Of a stretch of DNA of 64,000 bases, positions 18,891 to 28,595 are shown in pieces. The first letter of the stretch is position 1. Every line of letters starts with the position of its first letter. The position numbers and the translations under genes were made by a program. This DNA is from Neobacillus sp. SuZ13 (lineage in GTDB: Bacteria; Bacillota; Bacilli; Bacillales; Cytobacillaceae). The DNA lies in the NCBI RefSeq assembly GCF_030123365.1, contig NZ_CP126107.1, positions 3,209,501-3,273,500 of the forward strand. Reading direction: 5' to 3'. The notes beneath the pieces are model-generated. The model did no database searches and was not told where the DNA came from. It was given only the letters and a program-made list of their open reading frames with translations.

Positions 18891-19181
18891 TTTAAACTAA
18901 AAAAGCACCGAATCAGTATATGTCATTAAAGATCATTCTCCTCCTTTAGAGTTGATTAATTGCATAAGACCTACATTTTAAGCTAATTACGTTAAATCGT
19001 TTGTAAATTGGTGAAAAATTATGTAAAGGGTAAATGGTTTCTCGATCGTTATTATGGGAAAGTCCATGTTATTGTTGAGTTGTTGTTAATTCCCTGTTAA
19101 GAATCACGCCAATGTATTCTTCTATCCCTTTACATCGAATAAAATTAATCTGTAAATATTTTCTTAGGAGGCATAATGTAT

Positions 19182-19487
19182 ATGGCATATCTAAAAGATA
19201 AATTTACTGTTAATGATATAAAAGAATTAGACCGAAGGCTTAATCGTATTTATTATCATGCTACACATGGAATCACCCTTACAAATTCCGGGGTTACAGA
19301 AATTCAGTTATTGAATGTAATTGACCATCTATGTAGAACATCTGGTATGCTATGTGACTTGATCGAACAACAGTTGGAAGGAAATATTGAAACTGTCGAT
19401 CCTTATGGATACATTGATCGGAAGATAGGTTCTGCTGAAAATGGGATTGAAAACTTCTTAAAGGTTAAGAAAATTGATTTAGATTAA
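19182..19487 (+). CDS. conserved-looking small protein of unknown function
   Basis: I do not recognise this roughly 101-residue soluble protein. It is mixed helical with charged ends (KDKFTVNDIKELDRRLNRIYYH ends before the possible hinge THGITLTNSG) and has Cys in HLCRTSGMLCDL. There is no signal peptide or membrane segment. AGGAGG is 10 bases before ATG 19182 and 4 before ATG 19176, so the start is one of the two. It stands alone, followed by two stem-loops. Confidence 0.65.
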   Translation: MAYLKDKFTVNDIKELDRRLNRIYYHATHGITLTNSGVTEIQLLNVIDHLCRTSGMLCDLIEQQLEGNIETVDPYGYIDRKIGSAENGIENFLKVKKIDLD

Positions 19488-19492
19488 TCTCT

Positions 19493-19520
19493 AAGGAGAA
19501 TATAAAAGGACTCCTTTTTT
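19493..19520 (+). terminator. terminator of the 101-residue gene
   Basis: AAGGAG pairs with CTCCTT and is followed by six T, a few bases after the stop. Confidence 0.6.
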
Positions 19521-19601
19521 GATTTACGATTCGGCTTTCAAGCAATTACACCAAGAAGTGATTTGGGCTAATTGCCTCTTAGATAATAGAAAAATAATGT
19601 T

Positions 19602-19643
19602 AAAGGACGATACTAAAAAAAAGGTATCGTCCTTTCTTTTTTC
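19602..19643 (+). terminator. second stem-loop terminator
   Basis: AAAGGACGATAC pairs with a near-complementary GGTATCGTCCTTT arm and is followed by a T-rich run. It is strong and lies 115 bp beyond the previous gene. I see no gene between 19525 and 19600, and only AT-rich spacer from 19644 to 19882. Confidence 0.75.
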
Positions 19644-19882
19644 TATCAGGAAATGTATGCCTTTTTTTGAATAATGAGGGAATATTTTTCTTCTAGTATC
19701 TAAACAATAATTATCATTTTATTAGCATCATTGACAGTTGCTTCTAATTATTCCGAACATTATTTAGAAGGGAGTAAAATAATTCCAATATATTTACATT
19801 TCCCTCTTCAAAATATTATTCCGGTATCCCTGCTCGTCATCGCATATTTACGTAATTCTGTAAAACCTTCTAAATGATTATC

Positions 19883-19910
19883 AAAAAAGCGATGCCATTC
19901 AAAGCATCGC
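19883..19910 (-). terminator. terminator overlapping the GerPF-like gene end
   Basis: In the minus direction GCGATGC pairs with GCATCGC and is followed by six T. The last codons of the upstream gene lie inside the stem. Confidence 0.85.
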
Positions 19911-20126
19911 CTTAATAATTTCCAACAGATCTGTTATGTTTCTTTTTGTTGTGGAACTTACTCTTGACCTCGAAGTTGTCTTTGTTTCTGTATTATCACT
20001 TCCAGAACCAGAATTTTCCGAAGTGATCGTTATCGGACTAATACAAACAGCACCGCCAAAGTTTACAATCCCTCCAGAAATGGTACCAATTGAAATTCCC
20101 TCATGATTGATTGCCAAACTATTCAC
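19899..20126 (-). CDS. GerPF/GerPA-like spore germination protein
   Basis: The 75-residue protein has the short-GerP pattern: a beta segment with ISGGIVNFGGAVCISP near the N-terminus, then a Ser/Gly/Thr-rich stretch (SENSGSGSDNTETKTTS) and a short helix. GerP-type proteins are made in the mother cell and ease passage of germinants through the spore coat. Here it stands alone, not in a gerP operon, and its 3' end is embedded in its terminator. Confidence 0.6.
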   Translation of the reverse strand: MNSLAINHEGISIGTISGGIVNFGGAVCISPITITSENSGSGSDNTETKTTSRSRVSSTTKRNITDLLEIIKAML

Positions 20127-20237
20127 CCCTTCCCCTCTTTTTTACTATTATATGGACAAGGTTATTCATTTGTTTAAACATCTTCATAAATAAATTCTCC
20201 AATATGAAAAGAGCCACGAATGCGGCTCATTAAGTAT

Positions 20238-20723
20238 TCATTCATGTATTTTTGAAGAGTTATAAGCATTCTTTTCTAATTTGCTAATCCACTTATAATA
20301 ACCTAATAAAATCAGTAGTAAAATTGGATCAAGAATGGCAGCATGCCACATTTTCCACCATCCATAGTGGAAAAATCCCCACGGAGCAGGCAGCAAGGTG
20401 ATGGCCTCATAAATCAAAATCACAATGACAAAAATGATAATATACATGGTCTTCTTTATGATTTTTGATTTAATCGGATACCAATTTAAAAATATCATAT
20501 TAACTGGGGGCACTAGAAATATATGTGGAAGCAATCCCTCCCAATCAATTTCCTTATCAAAATACCAGTATCCATGGTACTTGAATTCAACAAAAACATC
20601 GAACAATACTTGGAAAGCGATTGTAAATGTCCATATATGGACAATTTGATTACCAGTTAGCCTTTTATTTTTCTTAAAAGCAAAATAATTAAATGAAATA
20701 ATGGCAATTAATAATCCAATCAT
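20238..20723 (-). CDS. multi-pass membrane protein, CBO0543-like
   Basis: The 161-residue protein has about four or five hydrophobic helices and Trp/Tyr/His-rich loops (HGYWYFDKEIDWEG, PAPWGFFHYGWWKMWH). It resembles the CBO0543-like uncharacterised membrane proteins common in Bacillus and Clostridia; function unknown. No signal or catalytic motif is visible beyond the conserved aromatic loops. It is monocistronic, minus strand. Confidence 0.65.
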   Translation of the reverse strand: MIGLLIAIISFNYFAFKKNKRLTGNQIVHIWTFTIAFQVLFDVFVEFKYHGYWYFDKEIDWEGLLPHIFLVPPVNMIFLNWYPIKSKIIKKTMYIIIFVIVILIYEAITLLPAPWGFFHYGWWKMWHAAILDPILLLILLGYYKWISKLEKNAYNSSKIHE

Positions 20724-21085
20724 ATTTAATTCCTTTTTCTTAATATTTTGCCCAGATCATTAGGAATATTATTCAATGTAAAAATATTCACGAATCCTTT
20801 ATATCTACTTTAATGAATATTATCACAGGCCAATTAATTCACGACAGCGTCGGGTGGAATGTTGAAGAATTGTCACAAATAAGAGCTATTTCAAAACCCC
20901 TGCTTCCTTTCAGGGGTTTTTCTTGATATCACTAGGTTTATCTAGTGTTTTCGTTTGTTTTTCTTATCGGGAAAATCGATTATTAATGATAGTTTAAATC
21001 GATTTAATGAATTTATTAATAATAAACAATTACGTATAATTCTAAAAGTACAGAGAATCTAGATAAAAACTAAGGTGGAATTATT
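20724..21085. other. intergenic region with an orphan terminator and a candidate promoter
   Basis: AACCCCTG pairs with CAGGGGTT at 20893-20923 with a T tail, in the plus direction, yet no plus-strand gene precedes it for over 1 kb. A TATAAT near 21035 with a weak TTTATT 17 bp before it could drive the ABC transporter that follows. Confidence 0.5.
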
Positions 21086-21985
21086 GTGAAAAAATGGCTT
21101 TCATCTCTTATTCTTGTTATGATTGTATTTTCATTAGCAGCTTGTGGACAAAGTAATGAAAAAACAAGTGAAGGAAAGAAAGAAACGACAACAAAAGAAG
21201 TGTTTAAAATTGGGGCCATCCCTGACCAAAATGCTGCAGATTTAGATAAAGGTATGACAGCTGTTGCGAAGTATCTTAGTGAAAAGACGGGAATGAAAGT
21301 TGAATTTGTACCGTCAGTAGATTACGCAGCACTTGTAACTGGTTTCCAACGAGGTGAAATTCATATGGCGTGGTTTGGCGGTTTAACAAGTGTACAGGCA
21401 AGAAATCTTGTTCCTGACGCTGAATCAATTGTTCAACGACCTCGTGACGCTGAGTTTCATTCTGTCTTTATTACCCAGTCTTCTGAAAATATCTCTAAGC
21501 TAGAAGATCTAAAAGGTAAATCTTTTACATTTGGCAGTGAAAGTTCCACTTCCGGCCACTTAATGCCAAGGTACTTTTTATCAGAAGCTGGAATCGATGC
21601 CAATAAAGATTTTGATGGCAAGCCAAACTTCTCTGGTTCACATGATACGACATATAAGTTAGTCGAATCAGGTGCCTTTAAAGCAGGCGCACTAAATGAA
21701 GCTGTTTGGGAAGCAGCTGTTAAAGAAGGCAAAGTGGATACGAAAAAAGTAAAAGTTTTCTATACTACTCCTGCTTACTATGACTATAACTGGACAATCA
21801 ATAGTAATGTCGAAGATGTCTTTGGTAAAGGAACAAAACAAAAAGTAAAAGATGCCCTTCTATCCATTACTGGAGACCAAAAGGAAATTGCGGATTTATT
21901 CCAAACGGACAGCTTCGTCGAAACAAATAACGATAATTATAAAAAGATTGAACAAGTAGCGAAAGAGTTACAGATTATTAAGTAG
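21086..21985 (+). CDS. PhnD-like ABC transporter lipoprotein, putative selenate/oxyanion-binding
   Basis: The 299-residue substrate-binding protein has a lipoprotein signal (SLAACGQ) and the PhnD/TauT fold. The segment MAWFGGLTSVQARNLVP and the preceding GAIPDQ with YAALVTGFQRGEI resemble the family annotated as putative selenate ABC transporter binding proteins, a branch of the phosphonate-binding family. The selenium genes about 10 kb away make that plausible; phosphonate, phosphite or another oxyanion remain possible. It is the first gene of a three-gene ABC operon. Confidence 0.75.
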   Translation: MKKWLSSLILVMIVFSLAACGQSNEKTSEGKKETTTKEVFKIGAIPDQNAADLDKGMTAVAKYLSEKTGMKVEFVPSVDYAALVTGFQRGEIHMAWFGGLTSVQARNLVPDAESIVQRPRDAEFHSVFITQSSENISKLEDLKGKSFTFGSESSTSGHLMPRYFLSEAGIDANKDFDGKPNFSGSHDTTYKLVESGAFKAGALNEAVWEAAVKEGKVDTKKVKVFYTTPAYYDYNWTINSNVEDVFGKGTKQKVKDALLSITGDQKEIADLFQTDSFVETNNDNYKKIEQVAKELQIIK

Positions 21986-21999
21986 TAGGTGTCGAAAAA

Positions 22000-22752
22000 A
22001 TGTTTTCAAAAACAATGATTGAAGCAAAAAATATATCGAAACATTTTGAGGGGAAGATAGCTTTATCTTCCCTTTCTTTTTCTATTGGGCAAGGAGAATT
22101 GGTCGCATTAATTGGTCCAAGCGGAGCGGGTAAAACAACATTATTAAATTCCATTGCCGGCCTAATACCATTCCAAAACGGGGAACTACTGATCGATAGC
22201 CAACCGATATCATCCTTTAAAAAAGGCAAAATTTTTGCTAAAAAAATTGGTGTTATTCGCCAACAATTTGATTTAATTGGGTCGATAGCTGTCATTCATA
22301 ATGTCTTGGCAGGACGTTTAGCTGATTGGGGTGTTTTAAAATCCCTCTTCTCGTTAATTGTACCTCAAGAAAAAGAAATTGCTCGGAAAGCACTGGATAG
22401 AGTTGGCCTTTCAGATAAGATATTTGAAATCACGTCCACTTTATCTGGAGGCGAGCAACAGCGTGTCGCAATGGCAAGATTAATGGTACAAAAACCGGAG
22501 GTAATCCTAGCCGATGAGCCCGTAGCCTCCCTTGACCCGGCACGGGCGGAAGATGTATTAGCCATGCTGATCAAAATCGTTTCAGAGCAAAAACAAACAT
22601 TAATCGCGAGTTTACATTCCGTCGAATATGCTCGTAAATATTTTACGAGAATCATCGCCCTTAAAAATGGAGAAATCCTTTTTGACTTACCGACTGATAA
22701 AGTAACAGATGATTTGTTAGCAGAACTTTATCGGTTAAAGGGGCAAGGGTAA
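22000..22752 (+). CDS. PhnC-like ABC transporter ATPase
   Basis: The 250-residue ATPase has Walker A GPSGAGKTT, signature LSGGEQQR, Walker B VILADEPVASLDP and a switch His in IASLHSVEYA. It powers the permease encoded 1 bp downstream and belongs to the PhnC group. It starts 14 bp after the lipoprotein gene; ATG 22000 has AGGTG eight bases before it, and ATG 22015 is an alternative. Confidence 0.88.
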   Translation: MFSKTMIEAKNISKHFEGKIALSSLSFSIGQGELVALIGPSGAGKTTLLNSIAGLIPFQNGELLIDSQPISSFKKGKIFAKKIGVIRQQFDLIGSIAVIHNVLAGRLADWGVLKSLFSLIVPQEKEIARKALDRVGLSDKIFEITSTLSGGEQQRVAMARLMVQKPEVILADEPVASLDPARAEDVLAMLIKIVSEQKQTLIASLHSVEYARKYFTRIIALKNGEILFDLPTDKVTDDLLAELYRLKGQG

Positions 22753-22753
22753 G

Positions 22754-24391
22754 ATGTTGGGACGAAAATCAGTTTTCGGTATGTATAACCGCCTCCTTCT
22801 CACGTTACTTTTGGCAGCTGTATTCGTATGGAGTTTGTTTTCAATTCAATGGAATACCGACCTATTCCATGCTGGTGGAATACCGACGTTGTTGCAAATA
22901 TTTGAAGGACTTATTCAACCTGACCTGTCTGCCGAGGTACTTATTAAGGGATTAGAATCTGCTTGGATAACTCTAGCATATGCTGTTGCCGGAATGTCAC
23001 TTGCTATTATTTATTCATTAATCGTCGGTGTTCTTGCCTCTGGAACGTTAACCTCAAGCAAAGTTGCCCGGTTAACATCTAAACTATTTTTTAGGGGAAT
23101 ATTAGGGTTCACCCGTTCGATTCATGAGTTAATATGGGCTTGGCTTTTCGTTGCTGCCGTAGGTCTTTCCCCTTATGCAGCTATATTAGCCCTAGCGATT
23201 CCATATGGAGGAATCCTTGGTCGAATTTTTGCGGACATGTTAAATGATGTTCCTGAGCAGCCGATCACAGCATTAAAATCAGCGGGAGCATCCAAACTAC
23301 AAATACTCTTTTATGGCTATTTTCCCTTGGTTTGGGCCGACATGATCAGTTATACGATGTACCGTTTTGAATGTGCCATTCGGTCTTCTGCCATTATGAG
23401 TTTTGTTGGACTTGGCGGTCTAGGCTACCAAATTCAATTATCCCTTGCTGATTTGAAATACGATCAAGTCTGGTCATATGTTTTTTTTCTGATTGCACTT
23501 GTCATATTCGTAGATATTTGGAGTAATTTCGTTCGTAAAGGATTAACAGAGCGGAAACGCCGAAAGGGATTCAGTCCTGGTTGGCTATCTCTTCTCTTCA
23601 CCCTGTTTTTAGTGGTTTGTTCATGGGGATTTATCACGGTCGCTGAGAATGCTCAATTATTTGAATTATTATCTGATAAGAACATTGAATATGCGAAAAA
23701 GTTCTTCGGTGGTCTGATCGGATTAAATGAAACTAACCCTGCTTTCTTCAACGCTGGCAGTTGGGCCGCTGCTCTGAAACTCACGCTTGAAACATTGGAA
23801 ATGAGTATTATGGCGATTGGGTTTGCGACCATCGCTGCTTTCTTAACGGTGATACCAGCAGCAAGAAATATAGCTAATGGGGGGTTAACTTCTTCAAAGA
23901 AGTGGTACAACTGGGTTCTTTATGGAATTGTCCGGATCATCTATATCTTCTCTCGTTCTGTCCCTGAGTTAGTTTGGGCCATGATGATTATTTTTATTTT
24001 TAAACCAGGGTTATTACCTGGGGCGATTGCTCTGGCACTCCACAACTTCGGGATACTCGGTAAACTCTGGGCTGAAGTGATTGAGGATATGGATCGCCGG
24101 CCAATTAGGAATTTAGCATCTGCAGGTGCATCGAAAATTCAGATTTTTTTCTACGGTATTCTGCCTACGGTGTTACCACGGTTTCTCACTTATATTCTTT
24201 ATCGCTGGGAAGTCATTATGAGAACAACCATTGTAGTTGGTTTCGTCGGTGCTGGCGGACTTGGAATGGAGTTTAAGCTGGCAATGAGCTATTTCCAATA
24301 TACCGAGATTACTTTGTTACTACTTTGTTATATGATTCTCGTCATTATCGCTGACTTTGCATCAGAAAGCACGAGAAAGGCAGTTAAATAG
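22754..24391 (+). CDS. fused two-domain PhnE-like ABC permease
   Basis: The 545-residue protein is twice the size of a usual PhnE and has two homologous permease halves. Each carries an EAA-type loop: ITALKSAGASKLQILFYGYFP in the first half and RNLASAGASKIQIFFYGILP in the second, with matching endings FVGLGGLGYQI and FVGAGGLGMEF. A single chain therefore replaces the permease dimer. It sits one base after the ATPase gene and ends at a terminator. Confidence 0.88.
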   Translation: MLGRKSVFGMYNRLLLTLLLAAVFVWSLFSIQWNTDLFHAGGIPTLLQIFEGLIQPDLSAEVLIKGLESAWITLAYAVAGMSLAIIYSLIVGVLASGTLTSSKVARLTSKLFFRGILGFTRSIHELIWAWLFVAAVGLSPYAAILALAIPYGGILGRIFADMLNDVPEQPITALKSAGASKLQILFYGYFPLVWADMISYTMYRFECAIRSSAIMSFVGLGGLGYQIQLSLADLKYDQVWSYVFFLIALVIFVDIWSNFVRKGLTERKRRKGFSPGWLSLLFTLFLVVCSWGFITVAENAQLFELLSDKNIEYAKKFFGGLIGLNETNPAFFNAGSWAAALKLTLETLEMSIMAIGFATIAAFLTVIPAARNIANGGLTSSKKWYNWVLYGIVRIIYIFSRSVPELVWAMMIIFIFKPGLLPGAIALALHNFGILGKLWAEVIEDMDRRPIRNLASAGASKIQIFFYGILPTVLPRFLTYILYRWEVIMRTTIVVGFVGAGGLGMEFKLAMSYFQYTEITLLLLCYMILVIIADFASESTRKAVK

Positions 24392-24392
24392 C

Positions 24393-24432
24393 TAAAAAAC
24401 ACCGTTCTGCTAGTGGAATGGTGTTTTTTTTT
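24393..24432 (+). terminator. terminator of the ABC transporter operon
   Basis: AAACACCGTTC pairs with GAATGGTGTTT and is followed by a T run, just after the permease stop. Confidence 0.88.
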
Positions 24433-24648
24433 GCTCATTAATTGGTATGCTATCAACTGCTAGCATATTGCTGAATCCACGCTATCTTTTGACTAACTAT
24501 GTGATAATAGAAGCATTGCATACTATTTCCATGCAAGGAAATAATTGATGCAAGAGACTTGTTTTTCTATCAACATTTCCATTATCCTATTGATAGGAAG
24601 AAGTTAGTATAACTACGACTTTAAAAGTCATCTAGGAGTGAAAATTCT

Positions 24649-25821
24649 TTGCATTCAAAGTCCGCTTTACCGATTTTATTTATAGTAATGTTCTTGGTTA
24701 TGGTGGGATTTGGAATTATCATTCCAGTTTTACCTTTCTATGCCGAAGAAATTGGGGCGAACCCAACCGAACTAGGTTTACTTATGGCGGTGTATTCGCT
24801 TATGCAGCTCATTTTCGCTCCAATGTGGGGACAAGTTTCCGATCGAATTGGGCGAAAGCCAGTGATGATGATTGGAATTGCTGGACTTGGTATCTCCTTT
24901 CTTATTCAAGCATTATCGACAGAGCTTTGGATGTTATTTGCGGCCAGAATTATTGGTGGGATTCTTTCCTCTGCCAATATGCCCACCGCAATGGCATATG
25001 TTGCGGATATCACCACCGAAGAGAATCGCGGCAAAGGAATGGGGATTATCGGTGCAGCAACGGGCTTAGGCTTTGTTTTCGGTCCAGCAATCGGTGGTAT
25101 ATTTTCAAAATTCAGCTTGAATATGCCCTTTTATCTTGCTTGTGGTTCTTCTTTCATCACCTTGATTCTTGTTTTCCTTTTGCTCAAAGAATCAAAACAG
25201 AAAAACGAAGCGGTTACGAAAAAAAAGCCCTCATTTTGGAAGGCGCTTAGCGGGGCTGTATCCGTTCTATATCTAGTGCAATTATTAATTTCTTTATCCC
25301 TTTCTGGTTTAGAAGCAACCTTTGCCTACTTTGCTGCTAAAAAGGCAGATTTGGATGCCACTCAACTGGGGTATATTTTTATGATCATGGGATTTGGAAG
25401 TGCGATTGTCCAGGGTGGTCTAGTTGGCAGATTGACAAAGAAACACGGGGAGAGGATGGTTATCCAGTCGGGTATCATTGTTTCTGCACTTGGATTTGTA
25501 TTGATTTTATTGGTGAATAGTTTTGCCACTGCAGCCCTTTTTCTAACCATCTTTGGTTTAGGAAATGGAGTAATTCGTCCAAGTGTCTCTTCACTAATTA
25601 CGAAAACGTCAAGCGCAGGTTACGGAAGTTCAACGGGCCTATTATCTTCCTTTGACTCTCTTGGCCGAATTATTGGCCCTCCACTTGGTGGATGGTTGTT
25701 TTCACTGGCCATCGGGCTCCCTTATATTTCTGGTGCAATTATTTCTGTAGCGGCATTTATTCTATTTTTACTTTTTCGACCGCAAATCGCTTCTGTAAAA
25801 TCAACAAATATACATAATTAA
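24649..25821 (+). CDS. MFS drug-efflux transporter, Bmr/Blt/TetA-like (DHA1)
   Basis: The 390-residue membrane protein shows about twelve hydrophobic helices. MFS motif A appears as GQVSDRIGRKPVM, and motif C as GFVFGPAIGGIFS in helix 5, the antiporter signature of drug:H+ exporters. Substrates cannot be assigned. The start is TTG 24649 with AGGAG nine bases before it. It is monocistronic. Confidence 0.85.
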   Translation: MHSKSALPILFIVMFLVMVGFGIIIPVLPFYAEEIGANPTELGLLMAVYSLMQLIFAPMWGQVSDRIGRKPVMMIGIAGLGISFLIQALSTELWMLFAARIIGGILSSANMPTAMAYVADITTEENRGKGMGIIGAATGLGFVFGPAIGGIFSKFSLNMPFYLACGSSFITLILVFLLLKESKQKNEAVTKKKPSFWKALSGAVSVLYLVQLLISLSLSGLEATFAYFAAKKADLDATQLGYIFMIMGFGSAIVQGGLVGRLTKKHGERMVIQSGIIVSALGFVLILLVNSFATAALFLTIFGLGNGVIRPSVSSLITKTSSAGYGSSTGLLSSFDSLGRIIGPPLGGWLFSLAIGLPYISGAIISVAAFILFLLFRPQIASVKSTNIHN

Positions 25822-25893
25822 ACAATAGGTATATGTTTTTAGGACATGCATAAAATGGGTTACGAGGATGTAAGTGAAAAAGGAGCCCATTTT

Positions 25894-26223
25894 ATGAAAT
25901 TAAAAACCTTTATTAGTATTTTTTGCTTATTGGTCACCTTGGGTTTTGCAGCGTATCTAGATTCACCGTACTCATTTATTAATAAAGACGTTACTTATTC
26001 AGCCGACCAACCTGTGATGGCACAGCCTGTAGAAGTTGAGCCTTCAAGCGATATTCCAGTTTTGGAGGAAAAACTAGAGAAAATCGAAAAAGTGGATGGC
26101 TATATCGTAGAAACGTACCAGGAGTACGAGGTTTACAAAGACAAAGATGGTAATGTAATAAAAAGTGAGCCGACAGGTAAAATTGACACTCTACAATATT
26201 GGAATGACCAAGAACAACATTAA
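25894..26223 (+). CDS. small secreted or membrane-anchored protein of unknown function
   Basis: I do not recognise this 109-residue protein. It has an N-terminal hydrophobic signal or anchor (residues 4-20) and an acidic, Lys/Glu-rich exterior domain with a KLEKIEKVDGYIVETYQEYE segment and DKDGNVIKSEPTG. The frame is open from 25846, but AAGGAG lies before ATG 25894 and that start gives a clean signal sequence. It is followed by a terminator and is convergent with the carboxypeptidase gene. Confidence 0.7.
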   Translation: MKLKTFISIFCLLVTLGFAAYLDSPYSFINKDVTYSADQPVMAQPVEVEPSSDIPVLEEKLEKIEKVDGYIVETYQEYEVYKDKDGNVIKSEPTGKIDTLQYWNDQEQH

Positions 26224-26250
26224 GACCGCTGACAAAGCGGTCTTTTTTAT
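26222..26250 (+). terminator. terminator of the small secreted protein gene
   Basis: AAGACCGC pairs with GCGGTCTT and is followed by a T run. Confidence 0.85.
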
Positions 26251-26286
26251 ACTGTCCGATGATTCCTTTTAAGCAGGTCTTCTCCA

Positions 26287-27138
26287 CTACCTCGCTTCCG
26301 GAACCTGGTTTGCTGATTTCATATGGGCGAATGAGTAGTTTGCCATGGTTTGAATATCACTGTATTTTGACTGTTTATCGGTTTTCATAACAACCGAGAT
26401 AACTTCCTTATTTCCTTGTTTTAAATATTCCATTAGTGTATGTTGAGCCGCATTTGTAAACCCTGGTTTACCAGTAATCGAGTGACGGATCCTTTGAAAT
26501 TTAAATAGATTACTAATTGTCTTTTCTTTCTTGCTTGTTTTAATCATTGTCGTTCGTGTAGTCATAACCTTTAGGACATTGGGATGTTTAATTGCTTCTT
26601 TTGTGATGATAGCCATATCATAGGGAGTTGTGTAATGGTTTGGATCATGAAGCCCATTTGGTGTAACAAAATGAGTATTTTTAAGGCCCAATGTTTTGAC
26701 CTTCTGATTCATAAGCTCGGAAAATCCTTCTTCGCTTCCAGCTACGTTCTCAGCAATCGTTACGGCGACATCATTCGCACTTAACAATAATAATGCCTTC
26801 ATTGCGTCTTGCTTCGATAGTATTTCGCCTTCTGTAAGCCCCAAACAGAGGCATTCTTGATTTGCCGCATGAGAGCTAACCTTTAACAATTCTTCATCTT
26901 TCATTTGTTCATCTAAAATTGTAGCCGTTAACACTTTAGTCATACTCGCAGGATACGCTTTTGAATGAGCATTTTTATTGTAAAGAATCTCGCCTGTTGT
27001 TGCATCTATGGCAACTCCAAACTCACCCACAATATTGGGGGGCTCTGTCCCATTAGCACTGACCCTATATGATACCATTCCAGCTAAAAGAAAAAGCACT
27101 AACAATGGTGTTATCACGATCTTCCTGATGTCATCCAT
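26287..27138 (-). CDS. D-alanyl-D-alanine carboxypeptidase family protein (DacF-like) with altered KTG motif
   Basis: The 283-residue protein has an N-terminal signal/anchor, the SxxK motif as ASMTK (Ser65/Lys68) and SxN as SAND near residue 119. These are penicillin-binding-protein class C/S11 hallmarks for trimming peptidoglycan stem peptides. The third motif, normally KTG, reads GKPGFTNAAQHTL, with Pro in place of Thr. It is also shorter than most Dac proteins, lacking the C-terminal anchor domain. Activity may be altered. GGAGG precedes the start. It is monocistronic. Confidence 0.85.
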   Translation of the reverse strand: MDDIRKIVITPLLVLFLLAGMVSYRVSANGTEPPNIVGEFGVAIDATTGEILYNKNAHSKAYPASMTKVLTATILDEQMKDEELLKVSSHAANQECLCLGLTEGEILSKQDAMKALLLLSANDVAVTIAENVAGSEEGFSELMNQKVKTLGLKNTHFVTPNGLHDPNHYTTPYDMAIITKEAIKHPNVLKVMTTRTTMIKTSKKEKTISNLFKFQRIRHSITGKPGFTNAAQHTLMEYLKQGNKEVISVVMKTDKQSKYSDIQTMANYSFAHMKSANQVPEAR

Positions 27139-27357
27139 ATTGTATGTACCTCCATTTTTTTCACCCTTTAACTACTTGCATTTATTTTGTTCCATTATTA
27201 GCAGAAATACCAAATAAAAAAACTGATAGCGTAAAGCCATCAGCCCGGAAAAATACAAGTAGTAAAAAAAATTAGAAAAAAACTCAAAGAAGTTTTATAT
27301 GAGGAGAAACTTATTTTTGAGGATTCATTTTCGCAGATTTGTGGTGCTAGCAATTTC

Positions 27358-27732
27358 TTATTTCATTTTTCCATAAATTTTCTCTGCATAACTACCAAAA
27401 CGCACATTGGTATTTTTTCTTCTTTGTTCCATCATTTTTTCAAACTGAAGCTGTTTTCGTGTTAATTTTTCTTGTAACCTGTTGATTTCATCGTCATCTG
27501 TGGCAGCAGAAATCAGATCATTTAAGGTAATTAATTCTTTCCGTAAATCGACTTGATCTGAAATGTAGCCTGCATTCTTAAGCATCCTGTAACCCATTTT
27601 CACGTCAGCGCTCATCCCTGGAAGATCATCCTTTAGATCCATTGGCTTTCCCATTCCAGGCAGATTATCAAATTCCCCATTTTTTATCGCTTCTTTTATC
27701 TTATCTTCGGCGATTCTTGAAAATAAGTCCAT
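27358..27732 (-). CDS. DUF1992 (DnaJ-homologue C28-like) protein
   Basis: The 124-residue soluble protein has the DUF1992 core: IAEDKIKEAIKNGEFDNLPGMGKPM, split here across residues 7-31, followed by DLPGMSADVKMGYRMLKNAG. The C-terminal half is a charged helix. The function is unknown across the family. It starts after AGGAGG-type bases and stands alone. Confidence 0.85.
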   Translation of the reverse strand: MDLFSRIAEDKIKEAIKNGEFDNLPGMGKPMDLKDDLPGMSADVKMGYRMLKNAGYISDQVDLRKELITLNDLISAATDDDEINRLQEKLTRKQLQFEKMMEQRRKNTNVRFGSYAEKIYGKMK

Positions 27733-27902
27733 GAGATTCCTCCTTTTTGTTTCTATTTTACCCTATTCGGATGTTTTAAAGTATGACCAAACAAAAATCT
27801 GAACGAATAGGTTCACTTTAAATATTTATTTCTATAAAACGAACAGATGTTTTGTAGTAGAATTTACCTGTTTCATCGAAAGAAATCTAAAAAGTGGTAA
27901 AT

Positions 27903-28595
27903 TCAGTTCAAATACTTTTGTATACCCTCAGCTGCCCTATAAGCTAAAGCACCAACTGTGTTTATAGGGTTGTAACCAGAGTTTTGTGCAAATGCACTTG
28001 CTCCTGGAACAAATACGTTTTCGCAATCCCACATTTGTAGATAGTTATTAAGTGCACTAGTTTCTGGATCTGCACCCATAATAACTCCACCAGTGTTATG
28101 AGTAGACTGATAGTTACGAATATCATAATCTTTGATATCGGCTCCACCCATATTGATTTCTTTTGCACCTATCTGTTTCATAATTTTAGCAGATTTCTCA
28201 CCCATAAACTTCATTAGGTTTCGATCTTGATCTTTCCAGTTAAACGTCATACGAAGTACTGGATCACCGAATGCATCTTTAGAAGTAAGGTCTAGATCAA
28301 TATAGTTATCTTGCTATGGAAATGATGCACCTTGTGCTTTTATTAATAAAGCACGGTTAGCATTGTGAACGGACGAATCTTTGAACTCTTTACCCCAAGA
28401 AGGAACATGATGAGGTACATTGTTATTAGCAATAGGACGATCTCCTAATTGCGTAATGTGAATTGTAGCACCGTGTAAGAAGTCTAAACCGCTTTGATCG
28501 AAGAAATCACCATTGAAATCATCGAGTTGAGCACCTAATGCACCAGCACCGCCATAAAGATTGAATTCTTTTCGTATACCAGGGTCCTAAAAAGG
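27903..28595 (-). pseudogene. decayed GMC-family oxidoreductase, C-terminal part only
   Basis: The minus strand encodes about 230 residues of a glucose-methanol-choline oxidoreductase C-terminal region: LYGGAGALGAQLDDFNGDFF, then after an in-frame TAG at 28316-28314 the segment NYIDLDLTSKDAFGDPVLRM, and the C-terminal signature STHNTGG and FVPGASAFAQNSGYNPINTVGALAYRAAEG, written here in parts. The FAD-binding N-terminus is missing; homology stops near 28590. Only 115 codons downstream of the TAG remain open. This is a truncated, interrupted gene. Confidence 0.85.
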
